A DNA stretch of 64,000 nucleotides from CAVUNY01 sp963768585 (GCA_963768585.1 CAVYIF010000018.1:248001-312000), one strand, 5' to 3'; shown: positions 33,715 through 43,036, numbered from the stretch's first letter. Notes: generated from the letters alone by a model not told the origin. Numbers and translations are program-made.

Positions 33715-35529
33715 CTACAGTTCGCTGGAACGCGTCTGAATGCGTTCCTCGATCATCGCGATGAACTCATTCGTCGCCAGACCCTCGCGCCGCTCTCCGG
33801 AGCGCATGCGCAGGGAAACGCTTTCGCTGTTCATTTCCTGGTCGCCTACCACCAGCATATAGGGCACCTTCATCAACTGCGCATGGCGAATCTTGGCATT
33901 CATGCGGTCCGGTCCCAGGTCGGCGGATGCGCGGATATTCAAATCGCGCATGCGCTTTGCCAATCCGGTGGCATATTCCTGGTGCGCATCCGTGATCGGG
34001 ATGATACGCACCTGTTCGGGCGACAGCCAGACCGGGAAAGCCCCACCATAGTGTTCGATCAAGAATCCGACCATGCGTTCATGCGTGCTCAACGGAGCGC
34101 GGTGGATGCACAGCGGGGTCTCTTCGGCCCCGTCGCTGTTGATAAATTTCAAATCAAACCGCCCAGGCTGGGCAAAATCCACCTGGTTGGTTGCCAGGGT
34201 AAATTCTTTGCCGATAATGCTCCAGATTTGCACGTCGATCTTTGGCCCGTAAAAGGCGGCTTCATCCGGCACCTCGACATAGGGCACCTTGCCGTTATCC
34301 ATCGCACTGCGCACCATTTCTTCCGTTTTCAGCCACAGGCGCTCGTTATCGATATATTTCTTGCCCAGGCCGTTTTTGTGATGCGTGCTCAGGCGCATGA
34401 CGTACTTATCGATATCGAAAAGCTTAAAATACTGGTGATACAGGTCGATCACGCCCATGAATTCCTGTTCGAACTGGGCCTCCGAGCAGTAGATATGGGC
34501 ATCATTCATCTGCATCGAACGCACGCGCATCAGCCCAAACAGCTCGCCGGATTTCTCGTAGCGGTAGCAAGTACCGTATTCCGCCAGGCGGATGGGCATC
34601 TCACGGTAGCTGTGCGGGTGGCTGGCAAATATCTTATGGTGAAAAGGGCAGTTCATCGGTTTGACGTAGTACTTCACCCCTTCCATCTCCATCGGCGGGT
34701 ACATGCTTTCGGCATAATACGGCAGGTGCCCGCTTTTCAGGAAGAGATCTTCCTTGGTCAGAACCGGCGTGCGCACCCGCTGGTACCCGGCTTTCCACTC
34801 CACCTCTTTGGCCAGTTTTTCCAGCTCTTCGATCATCACACCGCCGTTGGGCAGCCACAGCGGCAGCCCCGGCCCGACTTCTTCATCAAAAATGAAGATT
34901 TCCAGATCCTTGCCCAATTTGCGGTGATCGCGCTTCTTGGCTTCTTCCAGGCGCTTGAGGTAATCATCCAGTTCCTTGCGGTTATGCCAGGCCGTGCCGT
35001 AGATGCGCTGCAGCATCGGGTTGTGTTCATCTCCGCGCCAGTAGGCTCCGGCTACACTCATCAGCTTGATCGCCGAAGGGTTGATCTCGCGGGTCGTATT
35101 GACGTGCGGTCCGCGGCACAGGTCGATGAAGGTATCGTGCTGGTAAATCGAAATCTCCGGTTTCACCGAGATCGGATTACCGTGCTCGTCAAATTCACCT
35201 TTCTCTAGGTTATCGATCAGTTCCAGCTTGTAAGGCTGGTCTTTAAAAATCTGGCGAGCTTCATCGGCCGAGACCACTTTGCGCACGAATGGGTGATTCC
35301 CAGCCACGATCTGGCGCATGCGTTTTTCGATTTTTGCCAGATCTTCGGGGGTCAGCGTGCGCGGCAGATCGAAATCATAATAGAAGCCATTTTCGATGGC
35401 CGGACCGATGGTGTATTTGGCCTCTGGCATGATCTCCAGGACGGCTTGAGCCATCACATGTGCAGCCGAGTGACGAATACGAAACAGGTCACTCTCTTCA
35501 TATCGTTCTGAATGCGGCTGGTCAGACAT
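33715..35529 (-). CDS. thrS: Threonyl-tRNA synthetase lacking the N-terminal TGS domain
   Basis: A 604-residue class II synthetase that charges tRNA-Thr. The editing domain begins at once with RIRHSAAHVMAQAVLE (HxxxH) and has DLCRGPHV. The catalytic core has the zinc-site region PMNCPFHHKIF, YREMPIRLAEYGTCYRYE and MRVRSMQMNDAH, and the C-terminal anticodon-binding domain carries VRIIPI. The N-terminal TGS domain of the E. coli enzyme is missing. AGGAGG precedes the ATG at 35529. A threonine T-box leader controls it. Confidence 0.97.
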   Translation of the reverse strand: MSDQPHSERYEESDLFRIRHSAAHVMAQAVLEIMPEAKYTIGPAIENGFYYDFDLPRTLTPEDLAKIEKRMRQIVAGNHPFVRKVVSADEARQIFKDQPYKLELIDNLEKGEFDEHGNPISVKPEISIYQHDTFIDLCRGPHVNTTREINPSAIKLMSVAGAYWRGDEHNPMLQRIYGTAWHNRKELDDYLKRLEEAKKRDHRKLGKDLEIFIFDEEVGPGLPLWLPNGGVMIEELEKLAKEVEWKAGYQRVRTPVLTKEDLFLKSGHLPYYAESMYPPMEMEGVKYYVKPMNCPFHHKIFASHPHSYREMPIRLAEYGTCYRYEKSGELFGLMRVRSMQMNDAHIYCSEAQFEQEFMGVIDLYHQYFKLFDIDKYVMRLSTHHKNGLGKKYIDNERLWLKTEEMVRSAMDNGKVPYVEVPDEAAFYGPKIDVQIWSIIGKEFTLATNQVDFAQPGRFDLKFINSDGAEETPLCIHRAPLSTHERMVGFLIEHYGGAFPVWLSPEQVRIIPITDAHQEYATGLAKRMRDLNIRASADLGPDRMNAKIRHAQLMKVPYMLVVGDQEMNSESVSLRMRSGERREGLATNEFIAMIEERIQTRSSEL

Positions 35530-35624
35530 TAAAACACCTCCTGTACACAAAACAATCCTGATAAACGAGCACGGCCAGAGGACTTTTACACTCACAGGCG
35601 CTGCTCATGGTCCTTGGGCGATTA

Positions 35625-35906
35625 AAAACAAAAACCCTCGCCCATCCAGGGGCGAGAGGTTCAACTCCGCGGTTCCACCCAGGTTGGCGGTCCATCTAAC
35701 CATAGATCAACCACCATCTCTTTAGACCTGTAACGGGGTCAGCCGTTGACCATACTGGAGCGGCAAAAAGCCGCTCGTTCAGGCACAAGCTCACGGGGGG
35801 TTTTCACTGGTCTGCCTCCGGAGGAGACTTTCAGTCGCTGGTCTCCTTTCCCTGGCGGTGCTTTCCAATTACTCGTCCCGCTCAACGCTGTTCTTTATGA
35901 ATATTG
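35625..35906 (-). promoter_or_regulatory. T-box riboswitch leader of thrS
   Basis: On the minus strand the leader holds the early AGTAAT element of stem I, several stems, and the T-box GGGTGGAACCGCGGAG (35665-35680) that pairs with the uncharged tRNA 3' end. The terminator stem CTCGCCC/GGGCGAG with a T-run (35625-35660) follows. Uncharged tRNA-Thr should stabilise the antiterminator and allow thrS transcription. The specifier triplet was not placed with certainty; an ACC in the 3' side of stem I (about 35815) is a candidate. Confidence 0.92.
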
Positions 35907-35912
35907 TAAAGA

Positions 35913-35941
35913 ATTGTACCACAAAAAAAACATGGGTGCAA
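35913..35941 (-). promoter_or_regulatory. Promoter of the thrS leader
   Basis: On the minus strand TTGCAC and TACAAT with 17 bp between them, placing the start at about 35906, just before the T-box stem I. Confidence 0.75.
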
Positions 35942-35957
35942 ATGTTTTGCCAGGTGC

Positions 35958-35986
35958 TTGACGCACCTGCCTGATACGGTTATCCT
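35958..35986 (+). promoter_or_regulatory. Promoter of the flippase gene
   Basis: TTGACG (35958-35963) and TATCCT (35981-35986) separated by 17 bp; start expected near 35993. It is back to back with the thrS promoter. Confidence 0.65.
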
Positions 35987-36111
35987 AAGAAGAATCTGAA
36001 CGCGCCCCTGAATTTCGCCGGCGCTTCCGTTCCTCCAGGTGGTGCAGTATCAACCCTTCTCAATCCATTCGACGGTGGGGCAAAGAGCTATTTTTTGTTG
36101 GTTTTGGCCAG

Positions 36112-37344
36112 ATGCTGGCGGCTGTCGGCAGCGTGGCAGGGGTGCGCCTGCTGACCGGTGTCCTCTCCCCTGACCTCTACGGCCAGTTAGCCCTGGCGAT
36201 GACCTTCTTCACCCTTTTCCAGCAAATCCTGATCGCCCCCTTCAGCGGGGCTTTCAGCCGCTTCTACACCCTCGCGCAAGAGAAAAACCAGCTCATTGCC
36301 TATTTTGAATCGGTTTTTTGGCTCGGTGCTCGCTTCAGCCTGCTTCTCCTGGGGTTAGGCATCCTGGTCGTCATCATTATGGGCGCCGCCGGTCAGGTCG
36401 ATCTGGCGGTCATGGCCATCGCCACCATGCTTTACACCCTCATCTCGGGCATTAATATTTTCTCTAACAGCATCCAGAATGCCGCCCGCTATCGTATCGT
36501 GGTCGCCTGGCATCAGGGCATCGCCCAATGGCTGCGCTTCCTCGGGGCAGTCTTACTGATCGTGATCTTATCCCCCTCCAGCCAGATCGCCATGTTCGGC
36601 TACAGCCTTTCCGCGGCGATGGTATTGGCCTCCCAGATTTTCTTTCTGCGCCGGTCGGTTCTGAAGGACCTTCCTTCCTGGCGCAACCTGCTGAGAACCG
36701 CACCAGATGATTGGGGAAAGAAAATTCTTACCTATGCCTATCCTTCCATGTTCTGGGGCTTATTTACATGGGCCCAATTAACCTCGGACCGTTGGGCACT
36801 GCAGATTTTCACCACCACCCAGGATGTCGGTTTTTATTCGGCCCTCTACCAGCTTGGTTATTACCCTATCCTCTTATTAAATACGGTCATTTCCCAATTT
36901 ATCGCCCCGATTTTATTTCGCCAGGCAGGCGATGCCACTGATCCCTCACGTTGGGAGAAGACCAGCCGCATGACGCATTTCTTAATCGCCGCTTCGCTGG
37001 CTGCGACGGTGGTCCTTTTCATCGTGACATATTTATTTCACACGCAAATTTTCAATGTTCTGGTCGCCGCTGAATATCGCGGCGTCTCCTCCTATCTACC
37101 CTGGCTGGTGCTTTCTTCCGGGCTGTTTAATACCGGCCTGATGGCCTCGCTGTTAATTATGAGCGCCATGGATACCCGGAAATTAATCGTGCCCAAAATC
37201 ACCACGGCCATCACCGGCATCGGATTAAATTTCCTCGGCGCGATGTGGTTTGGCCTCCCGGGTGTCGTCGCCGGTAGTATAATCTTTGCTGTCTTTCATC
37301 TGATCTGGATCGGCATCTTAAACATTCAGCATTCGAACCGCTGA
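36112..37344 (+). CDS. Polysaccharide/lipid-linked oligosaccharide flippase (MOP superfamily)
   Basis: A protein of at least 410 residues with about 12 membrane helices of the Wzx-like MOP type, which move lipid-linked glycans across the membrane. The first ATG is at 36112 (MLAAVGSVAGVRLL), but the frame is open upstream and encodes RRWGKELFFVGFGQ, which completes the first helix as seen in relatives. There is no ATG, GTG or TTG there; an ATC at 36049 with AGGTGG six bases before it is a candidate start. It is followed 45 bp later by a glycosyltransferase, fitting a surface-glycan role. Confidence 0.85.
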   Translation: MLAAVGSVAGVRLLTGVLSPDLYGQLALAMTFFTLFQQILIAPFSGAFSRFYTLAQEKNQLIAYFESVFWLGARFSLLLLGLGILVVIIMGAAGQVDLAVMAIATMLYTLISGINIFSNSIQNAARYRIVVAWHQGIAQWLRFLGAVLLIVILSPSSQIAMFGYSLSAAMVLASQIFFLRRSVLKDLPSWRNLLRTAPDDWGKKILTYAYPSMFWGLFTWAQLTSDRWALQIFTTTQDVGFYSALYQLGYYPILLLNTVISQFIAPILFRQAGDATDPSRWEKTSRMTHFLIAASLAATVVLFIVTYLFHTQIFNVLVAAEYRGVSSYLPWLVLSSGLFNTGLMASLLIMSAMDTRKLIVPKITTAITGIGLNFLGAMWFGLPGVVAGSIIFAVFHLIWIGILNIQHSNR

Positions 37345-37389
37345 TTGGTCGTTTAGGTTCTTTGTGATGGATTATTTTATAAGGTTTCC

Positions 37390-38325
37390 TTGAACCAACC
37401 TCCTCTATTTTCAGTCATCATCCCCACCTACAACCGCATGGATAAATGTTTACGCGCGGTGGAGAGTGTACTCCAGCAAACTTGCCAGGATTTTGAACTG
37501 TGGGTAATTGATGACGGATCGTCGGAAGACATACACGCTGCATTAGCACCCTATGCAGACCGTTTGAATTACCGCTACCAGGCCAACCAGGGCACCTGTG
37601 TCGCGCGCAATACCGGCATACAGCTTTCAAATGGAAGCTACATCGCTTTTCTCGATTCTGACGACCGGTGGCTCCCTGGTAAGCTGGCAGCCATGCAAGA
37701 AGCCATTCAATCGCACCCTGAAGTGGGTTTGTTTTATTCAAGTGTGACCAATGTAACTGAAGATGGACGCGTTTTATGGCAGGTAAACGCCCGTAAGGTA
37801 CAAGGCTCAGCATACCTCGAACTTTTAAACGCTGATTTTATTGTTCTTTCTTCCGTTGTGATCAAACGGGAATGCCTGGAGAAAAGCGGTTTATTTGATA
37901 CCACGCTTAAAATGGCCGAAGATTGGGATCTTCTGATCCGGCTGGCACGCTACTACCCGATTTATCCGCTCCCTGAATCATTGGTCATATTTGAATATGG
38001 GTCGCCCGATAAAAAAACCAGGAATTTCCAGCGCTGGATCGACGCGCATGACCCCATTTTGGAAAAAGCTTTTCGAGCCGACCCTGCGCTCACGCCCGGT
38101 CAGAAGCGAAAAATTCTGGCCACAAATGCCTATGTCAAGGGCCGCATTTGCATGGAAGCGCGCGCCGATGGCGACGCCAGGCACTGGTTTCGCCAATCGC
38201 TGCGCTTCAATATCCTGCAGTGGAAGTCTGCAGTTTACCTGCTGCTGCTCCATCTGCCCGCCATCCGCAGCAGACTGCCGGCGCGGATAAAATCTATTTT
38301 ACGCCTGCCTGAAATATCAACCTGA
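37390..38325 (+). CDS. Family 2 glycosyltransferase
   Basis: A 311-residue GT-A glycosyltransferase. It starts with SVIIPTYNRMDKCLRAVESVLQQ, has WVIDDGSSEDI near residue 40, and the metal-binding DSDD in IAFLDSDDRWLPGKL near residue 100. The cytoplasmic enzyme transfers a sugar from an NDP donor to a lipid or glycan. The start is a TTG at 37390 with AAGG upstream; no ATG is better. Probably cotranscribed with the flippase. Confidence 0.9.
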   Translation: MNQPPLFSVIIPTYNRMDKCLRAVESVLQQTCQDFELWVIDDGSSEDIHAALAPYADRLNYRYQANQGTCVARNTGIQLSNGSYIAFLDSDDRWLPGKLAAMQEAIQSHPEVGLFYSSVTNVTEDGRVLWQVNARKVQGSAYLELLNADFIVLSSVVIKRECLEKSGLFDTTLKMAEDWDLLIRLARYYPIYPLPESLVIFEYGSPDKKTRNFQRWIDAHDPILEKAFRADPALTPGQKRKILATNAYVKGRICMEARADGDARHWFRQSLRFNILQWKSAVYLLLLHLPAIRSRLPARIKSILRLPEIST

Positions 38326-38408
38326 CCCTGAACGGCGAAATATGCGATAATTGAAGCGGGGTGTCTTCCACCCGCATAATTCTACTGAATGTCGATTCGG
38401 GAGGTAAC

Positions 38409-39166
38409 ATGAGCCGCATTAAACAATCCTTTGCCTGGTGGTGTGTCAGCCAGAAAACGAATAATCCTGCCCAATTCATGAAGCAGGCCCGTGAAATTGG
38501 TTATGAAGGCGTGGAACTACTTCCGCGCGAATTGTGGGATACCGCCCGGGCTGCCGGGTTGACTATTGCCACGTTCGGCGTGGGATCGCTTACCGAAGGG
38601 TTAACCGGCTTGAACACCATGCCGAAATTGAAGCAGAGTTTCACGAAAAGCTGGATCTGGCGGTCCAATACGGCATTCCCAATCTGATCGTCTTTTCAGG
38701 CAATCGGGCCGGCCTGAGCGATGAAGCCGGCGCCTTGAACACTGCTGCCGGGCTCCAACGCCTGGCGCCGGCTGCCGCCGCGAAAGGTGTGACCCTGGTT
38801 ATGGAACTGCTGAATTCTAAAATCGATCACAATGATTACCAGTGCGATCACACCGCCTGGGGTGTGCTGGTGATGAACCTGGTCAATTCCCCGGCAGTAA
38901 AGCTTTTGTACGATATTTACCACATGCAAATCATGGAAGGCGACCCGATCCGCACCATCCGCGCCAACAGCGCCTATATTGGACACATCCACACTGCGGG
39001 CAACCCCGGACGGCAGGATCTGGATGATACCCAGGAACTCAATTACCCGCCCATCATACGAGCCATCAAGGACAGCGGGTATACAGGCTTTGTGGGACAG
39101 GAGTTTGTCCCGAAAGGTGACCCGATCGAGGCACTGCGCGCGGCCTATCACCTGTGTGATGTCTGA
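38409..39166 (+). pseudogene. Hydroxypyruvate isomerase-like protein, interrupted by one frameshift
   Basis: The first 65 codons (MSRIKQSFAWWCVSQ ... ATFGVGSLTEG) read from 38409 with GGAGG upstream. The rest (NRLEHHAEIEAEF, IPNLIVFSGNR, MELLNSK, YDIYHMQIMEGDP, GHIHTAGNPGR) reads in another frame to 39166. The switch falls at about 38600 in GGGTTAACC and is explained by one missing base. Together they make a full-length Hyi-type TIM barrel, which interconverts hydroxypyruvate and tartronate semialdehyde. All catalytic regions are intact, so the shift is either recent or a sequencing error. Confidence 0.85.
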
Positions 39167-39208
39167 TTTGCATGCCAGCCTGATCAAATTTTTTGAATAT
39201 TCATCACC

Positions 39209-39245
39209 AAAAACGCCGGTTGTATAACCATCCTGGCGTTTTTTT
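39209..39245 (+). terminator. Rho-independent terminator
   Basis: AAAAACGCC and GGCG close a loop that contains a small inner stem (GGTTGTATAACC), followed by seven T residues. Confidence 0.85.
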
Positions 39246-39300
39246 CTGGCTCGATTTTCAGGTAAAATATGCGCAATCATTTAAAGGTTGGAGTGGAACC

Positions 39301-39570
39301 ATGAACGAATCAATATTACCCGAGCTGTTATTTCCGTGCGAATACCCGGTTAAAGTGATCGGCAAAGATGAAGACGATTTTTATGAATTTGTGCTTGAGC
39401 TGGTCACGCGCCATGCGCCCGAGCTTTCCCCGGCCGATTTCAGTTCGCGCCGCAGCGGCGGTGGCAAATATCTATCCGTTTCCGTCAGCTTCATCGCCCA
39501 GAGCCGGGATCAGGTGAACGGCCTCTATAAAGAATTAGGGCAGCACAAGCGGGTGATTATCGCCTTATAG
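39301..39570 (+). CDS. DUF493/YbeD family protein
   Basis: An 89-residue protein of the YbeD (DUF493) family, a small ferredoxin-like fold of uncertain function often found near lipoate genes in proteobacteria. Matching features are LLFPCEYPVKVIGK at the start, a central SRRSGGGKYLSVSVSFIAQSR, and the end LGQHKRVIIAL. The ATG at 39301 follows GGAGTGGAACC. Stand-alone here. Confidence 0.85.
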   Translation: MNESILPELLFPCEYPVKVIGKDEDDFYEFVLELVTRHAPELSPADFSSRRSGGGKYLSVSVSFIAQSRDQVNGLYKELGQHKRVIIAL

Positions 39571-39601
39571 CCTTTAGTTTTTTTGAAAACAGACAGCGCA
39601 C

Positions 39602-41071
39602 CTATTTGCGTCCGGGGCTCTTATCCCCTTCCAGCACATTTTCCTCGGTTGGATTAAACGAGAGATTAAGCGCAATCGAAACCTTAATCTTATTATCCTC
39701 AAACCGGCAGGTGATGGATTGGTAGAAAGGCGTTTCGATGAGGCGCACCGTAATTTGGAAAGTATCCGCGGCGGTCCACACGCCGCTGGACAAAACGGAC
39801 TGCATGCCGCCGGTCAATGTTGATCGAACGCCGCCCCCCAGATTGGGAGCCGTGCCCGGCAGCCAGGCACCATATCCGCACGTCAAAGACACCTCACCTG
39901 CGGCAGTGCTTACCTTAAACTGACATCGCTCAGGTTCAAAATCAAGGCGGATATTTTGGATCCCCAGCCCGTTTTTCTTTATCTGGTAAGTTTCTCCGGA
40001 GACACTGCCTGCCACTGGAGAAGTATGCTCGCCCTGCGGTGGTTCCAGGGCAAGGCCATCCAACCGCTTGCCCAGCTTTTTTTGGTATTCGGGGTCCGCG
40101 GGTAAAGTTTCCACACCCATCGCCGGCAGCAGTTCTTCCCAAACCAGATTTAACACGGCTTGCATATCGCTCACCCCGCTGGTAATGGCCAGCACGGCAT
40201 CCTGTTCGGGCATCACAATGCAGTATTGGCCAAAAGCGCCGTCCCCACGATAGATGTTATGCCGGCAGCGCCAGAACTGGTATCCATATCCCTGGGACCA
40301 GTCGCTGTCTGGTTGATCCCCATTGGAAACCTGACGTGCTGAAGCCTGGGCCACCCACTCTGGTGATAGAATCTGCCGGCCGCGCCACGCGCCCTTCTGC
40401 AGGTACATTTGTCCAAAACAGGCGATATCCTCGGTCTTGAGCTTCAATCCCCATCCGCCAATATTGATGCCTCTTGGGCACGAATCCCAGGCTGAAACAT
40501 CGATACCCAGGGGCTCAAACAGGCGCGGGGTCAGGTAATCCAACATCGTCATCCCTGTCAATTTCTGGACGATCGCCGAAAGCATGTACGTGGCAGCGCT
40601 GTTATATACGAAATGAGTCCCTGGCCGGTAGCGCACCGGGATCGACAGGAAACCTTTGACCCAATTTCCTTCTTTTTGGGCAACCGTTCGCTGCGTTGCA
40701 TCTTTGGAGTGCCCGGTAGTCATGGTCAGCAAATCTCGCACGCGCATCGCCGCCAGATTTTTGCTTACTTTAGCCGGGGTCTCCTCTGGAAAGAAGTCCA
40801 CCACCCTGTCATCCACACTCAGGCGGCCTTCCTCCACAACCAGGCCAACCGCCGAGGAGGCAAAACTTTTACTTAATGAAAATAATATATGCGGTTTCTG
40901 CGGGCCATAAGGCGCCCACCAACCTTCCGCCACCACCTCGCCGTGCCGCACCAGCATAAAGCTGTGCATTTCGTTTATTTCTCGGTCCGCCCGTTCGACA
41001 AACTTCAAAATCGCCGCAGAGGCAATCCCCTGTTGCTCAGGTGAACTGCGGGATAAGCGTATATTGGTCAT
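39602..41071 (-). CDS. Serine hydrolase of the beta-lactamase (class C) family
   Basis: A 489-residue protein. The beta-lactamase fold covers roughly residues 10-330, with the catalytic SxxK in LFSLSKSFASSA near residue 77 and the YxN-type YNSAATYMLS near residue 160. An extra C-terminal beta domain follows. No signal peptide is evident, so a cytoplasmic esterase or peptidase is more likely than a drug-resistance enzyme. The ATG at 41071 has GGGGAGGAAG upstream, better than an earlier ATG at 41092. Confidence 0.85.
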   Translation of the reverse strand: MTNIRLSRSSPEQQGIASAAILKFVERADREINEMHSFMLVRHGEVVAEGWWAPYGPQKPHILFSLSKSFASSAVGLVVEEGRLSVDDRVVDFFPEETPAKVSKNLAAMRVRDLLTMTTGHSKDATQRTVAQKEGNWVKGFLSIPVRYRPGTHFVYNSAATYMLSAIVQKLTGMTMLDYLTPRLFEPLGIDVSAWDSCPRGINIGGWGLKLKTEDIACFGQMYLQKGAWRGRQILSPEWVAQASARQVSNGDQPDSDWSQGYGYQFWRCRHNIYRGDGAFGQYCIVMPEQDAVLAITSGVSDMQAVLNLVWEELLPAMGVETLPADPEYQKKLGKRLDGLALEPPQGEHTSPVAGSVSGETYQIKKNGLGIQNIRLDFEPERCQFKVSTAAGEVSLTCGYGAWLPGTAPNLGGGVRSTLTGGMQSVLSSGVWTAADTFQITVRLIETPFYQSITCRFEDNKIKVSIALNLSFNPTEENVLEGDKSPGRK

Positions 41072-41125
41072 TGTTTTCTTCCTCCCCAACAAAGTCTATC
41101 ACAGCCCGACAGAATGCGGCATAAG

Positions 41126-42679
41126 TTAATGGACCTGCATTAATCCATACTCCACAGAATCCACCAATGCCTGCCAGCTGGCTTCGATGATATTGGTGCT
41201 GGCGCCGACGGTATTCCACCGTTTCTTGCCGTTGCGCGTCTCGATTAAAACCCGCGTGGTTGCGCTGGTGCCCTTATCAGTATCCAGAATGCGAACTTTG
41301 TAGTCTGAAAGGAAGAATTTTGAGATTTGGGGAAAATCGCCGATCAGCGCTTTTCGCAGGGCGCCATCCAGGGCATTCACCGGCCCATTACCCTCCGCAG
41401 CGGTATGCTGGATCTCACCATTGACCAGAACCTTAACTGTCGCCTCAGAAAATAACCCGCGCCCCTGGCGGTGCTCAACCATCACGTTGAAATCCAGCAG
41501 TTCAAAGGGGCGCGTGTATCCTTCCTGGGCGCGTTCAAGCATCAGCAGCACAGAGGCGTCCGCGGCGTCAAACGAGAACCCCTGATTTTCAAGCTGTTTG
41601 ACCTCACGCAGAATGCTGCGGATATCGACTTTTTCATCCAGTTTAAGACCATACTCCTCGATTTTATGCTCGAGGTTGCTTTTACCGGAAAGTTCGGATA
41701 CCACCACCTGCAGCTTATTGCCAACCACCGCCGGATCGATATGCTGGTAAGAATTTACATTGCGGTGAATGGCCGAAACGTGCACCCCGCCCTTATGCGC
41801 AAACGCGTCTCGTCCCACATAAGCCATGTGTTCATCCTGGGAAAGGTTAGCCAGTTCAGAAACATAATGGGAAATCGCAAAGAGCTTGGGCAGGCTGCCT
41901 TCCGGCAGGCATTTCAAGCCCAGCTTGAGCTCCATATCCGGGATGGCAGTGCACAGGTTGGCGTTGCCGCAGCGTTCGCCATAGCCGTTAATCGTACCTT
42001 GCACCTGGATGCAGCCTTCCCGCACCGCAGCCAGGGTATTGGCAACGGCAACTTCGCTGTCATTGTGGGTATGAATCCCCAGAGGAAACTTCAATGTGTC
42101 GCGCACGTGGCGCGTGATGTCGGTAACTTCCCAGGGCATGGTGCCGCCGTTCGTGTCGCACAAAACCAGGATCTCTGCTCCGCCGCGTACCGCAGCCTGT
42201 AAGGTTTTCAGGGCATATTCTGCGTTCAGCTTATAACCGTCAAAAAAATGTTCTCCGTCATAAAAAACGCGCCGTCCCTGCGAGCGCAGGTAAGCCACGC
42301 TTTCTTCGATCATCCGCAGGTTGTTTTCCTTTGTGGTTCGCAGAATCTCGGTCACGTGTAAAACAGAAGTTTTGCCAAAGATCGTACAGATGCTCGTTCC
42401 AGACTCGACCAGAGCCTGAATATTGGCGTCGTCTGCCGGCGCTTTTTTGGCCCCGCAGGTCGCGCCAAAAGAAGCTATTTTCGCCGTATGCCAGGTATCG
42501 TTGGCTGCTCGTTGAAAGAATTCCACGTCCTTTGGATTGCTGCCGGGCCAACCGCCTTCGATATAAGCTACTCCGATATCATCCAACTGGTGCGCAATCG
42601 CTATTTTATCTCCGATGGATAGGGAAACATCGGTGCGCTGGGTTCCATCTCGCAATGTAGTGTCATAGATTTCGATCAT
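41126..42679 (-). CDS. cimA: (R)-citramalate synthase
   Basis: A 517-residue enzyme that condenses pyruvate with acetyl-CoA to citramalate, the threonine-independent entry to isoleucine. It starts IEIYDTTLRDGTQ (HMGL-like TIM barrel), with VLCDTNGGTMPW near residue 160 and the metal-ligand histidines in GIHTHNDSEVAVAN. The C-terminal 130 residues form the LeuA-type allosteric domain. The ATG at 42679 has GGAGAAAG upstream; longer frames run through the leader terminator and are rejected. Regulation by an isoleucine-rich leader peptide supports the CimA call over isopropylmalate synthase. Confidence 0.93.
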   Translation of the reverse strand: MIEIYDTTLRDGTQRTDVSLSIGDKIAIAHQLDDIGVAYIEGGWPGSNPKDVEFFQRAANDTWHTAKIASFGATCGAKKAPADDANIQALVESGTSICTIFGKTSVLHVTEILRTTKENNLRMIEESVAYLRSQGRRVFYDGEHFFDGYKLNAEYALKTLQAAVRGGAEILVLCDTNGGTMPWEVTDITRHVRDTLKFPLGIHTHNDSEVAVANTLAAVREGCIQVQGTINGYGERCGNANLCTAIPDMELKLGLKCLPEGSLPKLFAISHYVSELANLSQDEHMAYVGRDAFAHKGGVHVSAIHRNVNSYQHIDPAVVGNKLQVVVSELSGKSNLEHKIEEYGLKLDEKVDIRSILREVKQLENQGFSFDAADASVLLMLERAQEGYTRPFELLDFNVMVEHRQGRGLFSEATVKVLVNGEIQHTAAEGNGPVNALDGALRKALIGDFPQISKFFLSDYKVRILDTDKGTSATTRVLIETRNGKKRWNTVGASTNIIEASWQALVDSVEYGLMQVH

Positions 42680-42689
42680 GTGACTTTCT

Positions 42690-42726
42690 CCTAAAAATAA
42701 ATCCGCCCGGTTGTGTCCGGGCGGTG
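42690..42726 (-). terminator. Attenuator terminator in front of cimA
   Basis: An 8-bp GC stem (42703-42710 with 42717-42724) followed on the minus strand by ATTTATTTTTA, 24 bases before the cimA ATG and 35 bases after the leader-peptide stop. Confidence 0.85.
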
Positions 42727-42758
42727 GTTTGATTTCTGCATTCGTTCTGCTTCTTGCT

Positions 42759-42872
42759 TTATCTGGAAATCTTTTCGGAGTGTGCTTCTCCCATCGCCCA
42801 AACAAAATTGCGGCTCTCAATAATAATGAGACCCGAAATAGCGATGCTAATAATAATAGAAGAGAGGACCAT
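42759..42872 (-). CDS. Isoleucine-rich leader peptide controlling cimA
   Basis: A 37-residue peptide starting MVLSSIIISIAISGLIII. Eight of the thirteen residues 6-18 are isoleucine, with leucine and valine nearby. AAGGAA precedes the ATG. The stop at 42759 is followed by the attenuator hairpin and cimA. This is the classic layout of transcription attenuation: scarce Ile-tRNA stalls the ribosome and prevents the terminator. Confidence 0.85.
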   Translation of the reverse strand: MVLSSIIISIAISGLIIIESRNFVWAMGEAHSEKISR

Positions 42873-42904
42873 TTTTTTCCTTGTGCTTAGACTAATTCTA
42901 CTAA

Positions 42905-42931
42905 TTCTCTCCAAAAATCGGTTTTTGTCAA
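42905..42931 (-). promoter_or_regulatory. Promoter of the cimA leader
   Basis: A perfect TTGACA (42926-42931, minus strand). A -10 at 16-17 bp spacing is weak (GAGAAT or AGAATT near 42905-42910). Confidence 0.5.
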
Positions 42932-43002
42932 GGGCATTTTGAAAACTCGTCCAAATTCGATCACAGATCGGCCGAAGCAACCAAAATAGGGCCGATTCGC
43001 GC

Positions 43003-43008
43003 TATAAT
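43003..43008 (+). promoter_or_regulatory. -10 box upstream of the isomerase/hom genes
   Basis: TATAAT 29 bases before the ATG at 43037; no clear -35 box. AAGGAG lies between it and the start codon. Confidence 0.5.
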
Positions 43009-43036
43009 TTTAATATTCTTTACAAGGAGCCTGACG

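Noticed and set aside
33883..35208. 441-codon open frame antisense to thrS
   Set aside because: thrS is unambiguous; the reverse frame has no recognisable domain.
39602..41071. Antibiotic-resistance beta-lactamase
   Set aside because: No signal peptide and overall similarity is to class C-like esterases/peptidases.
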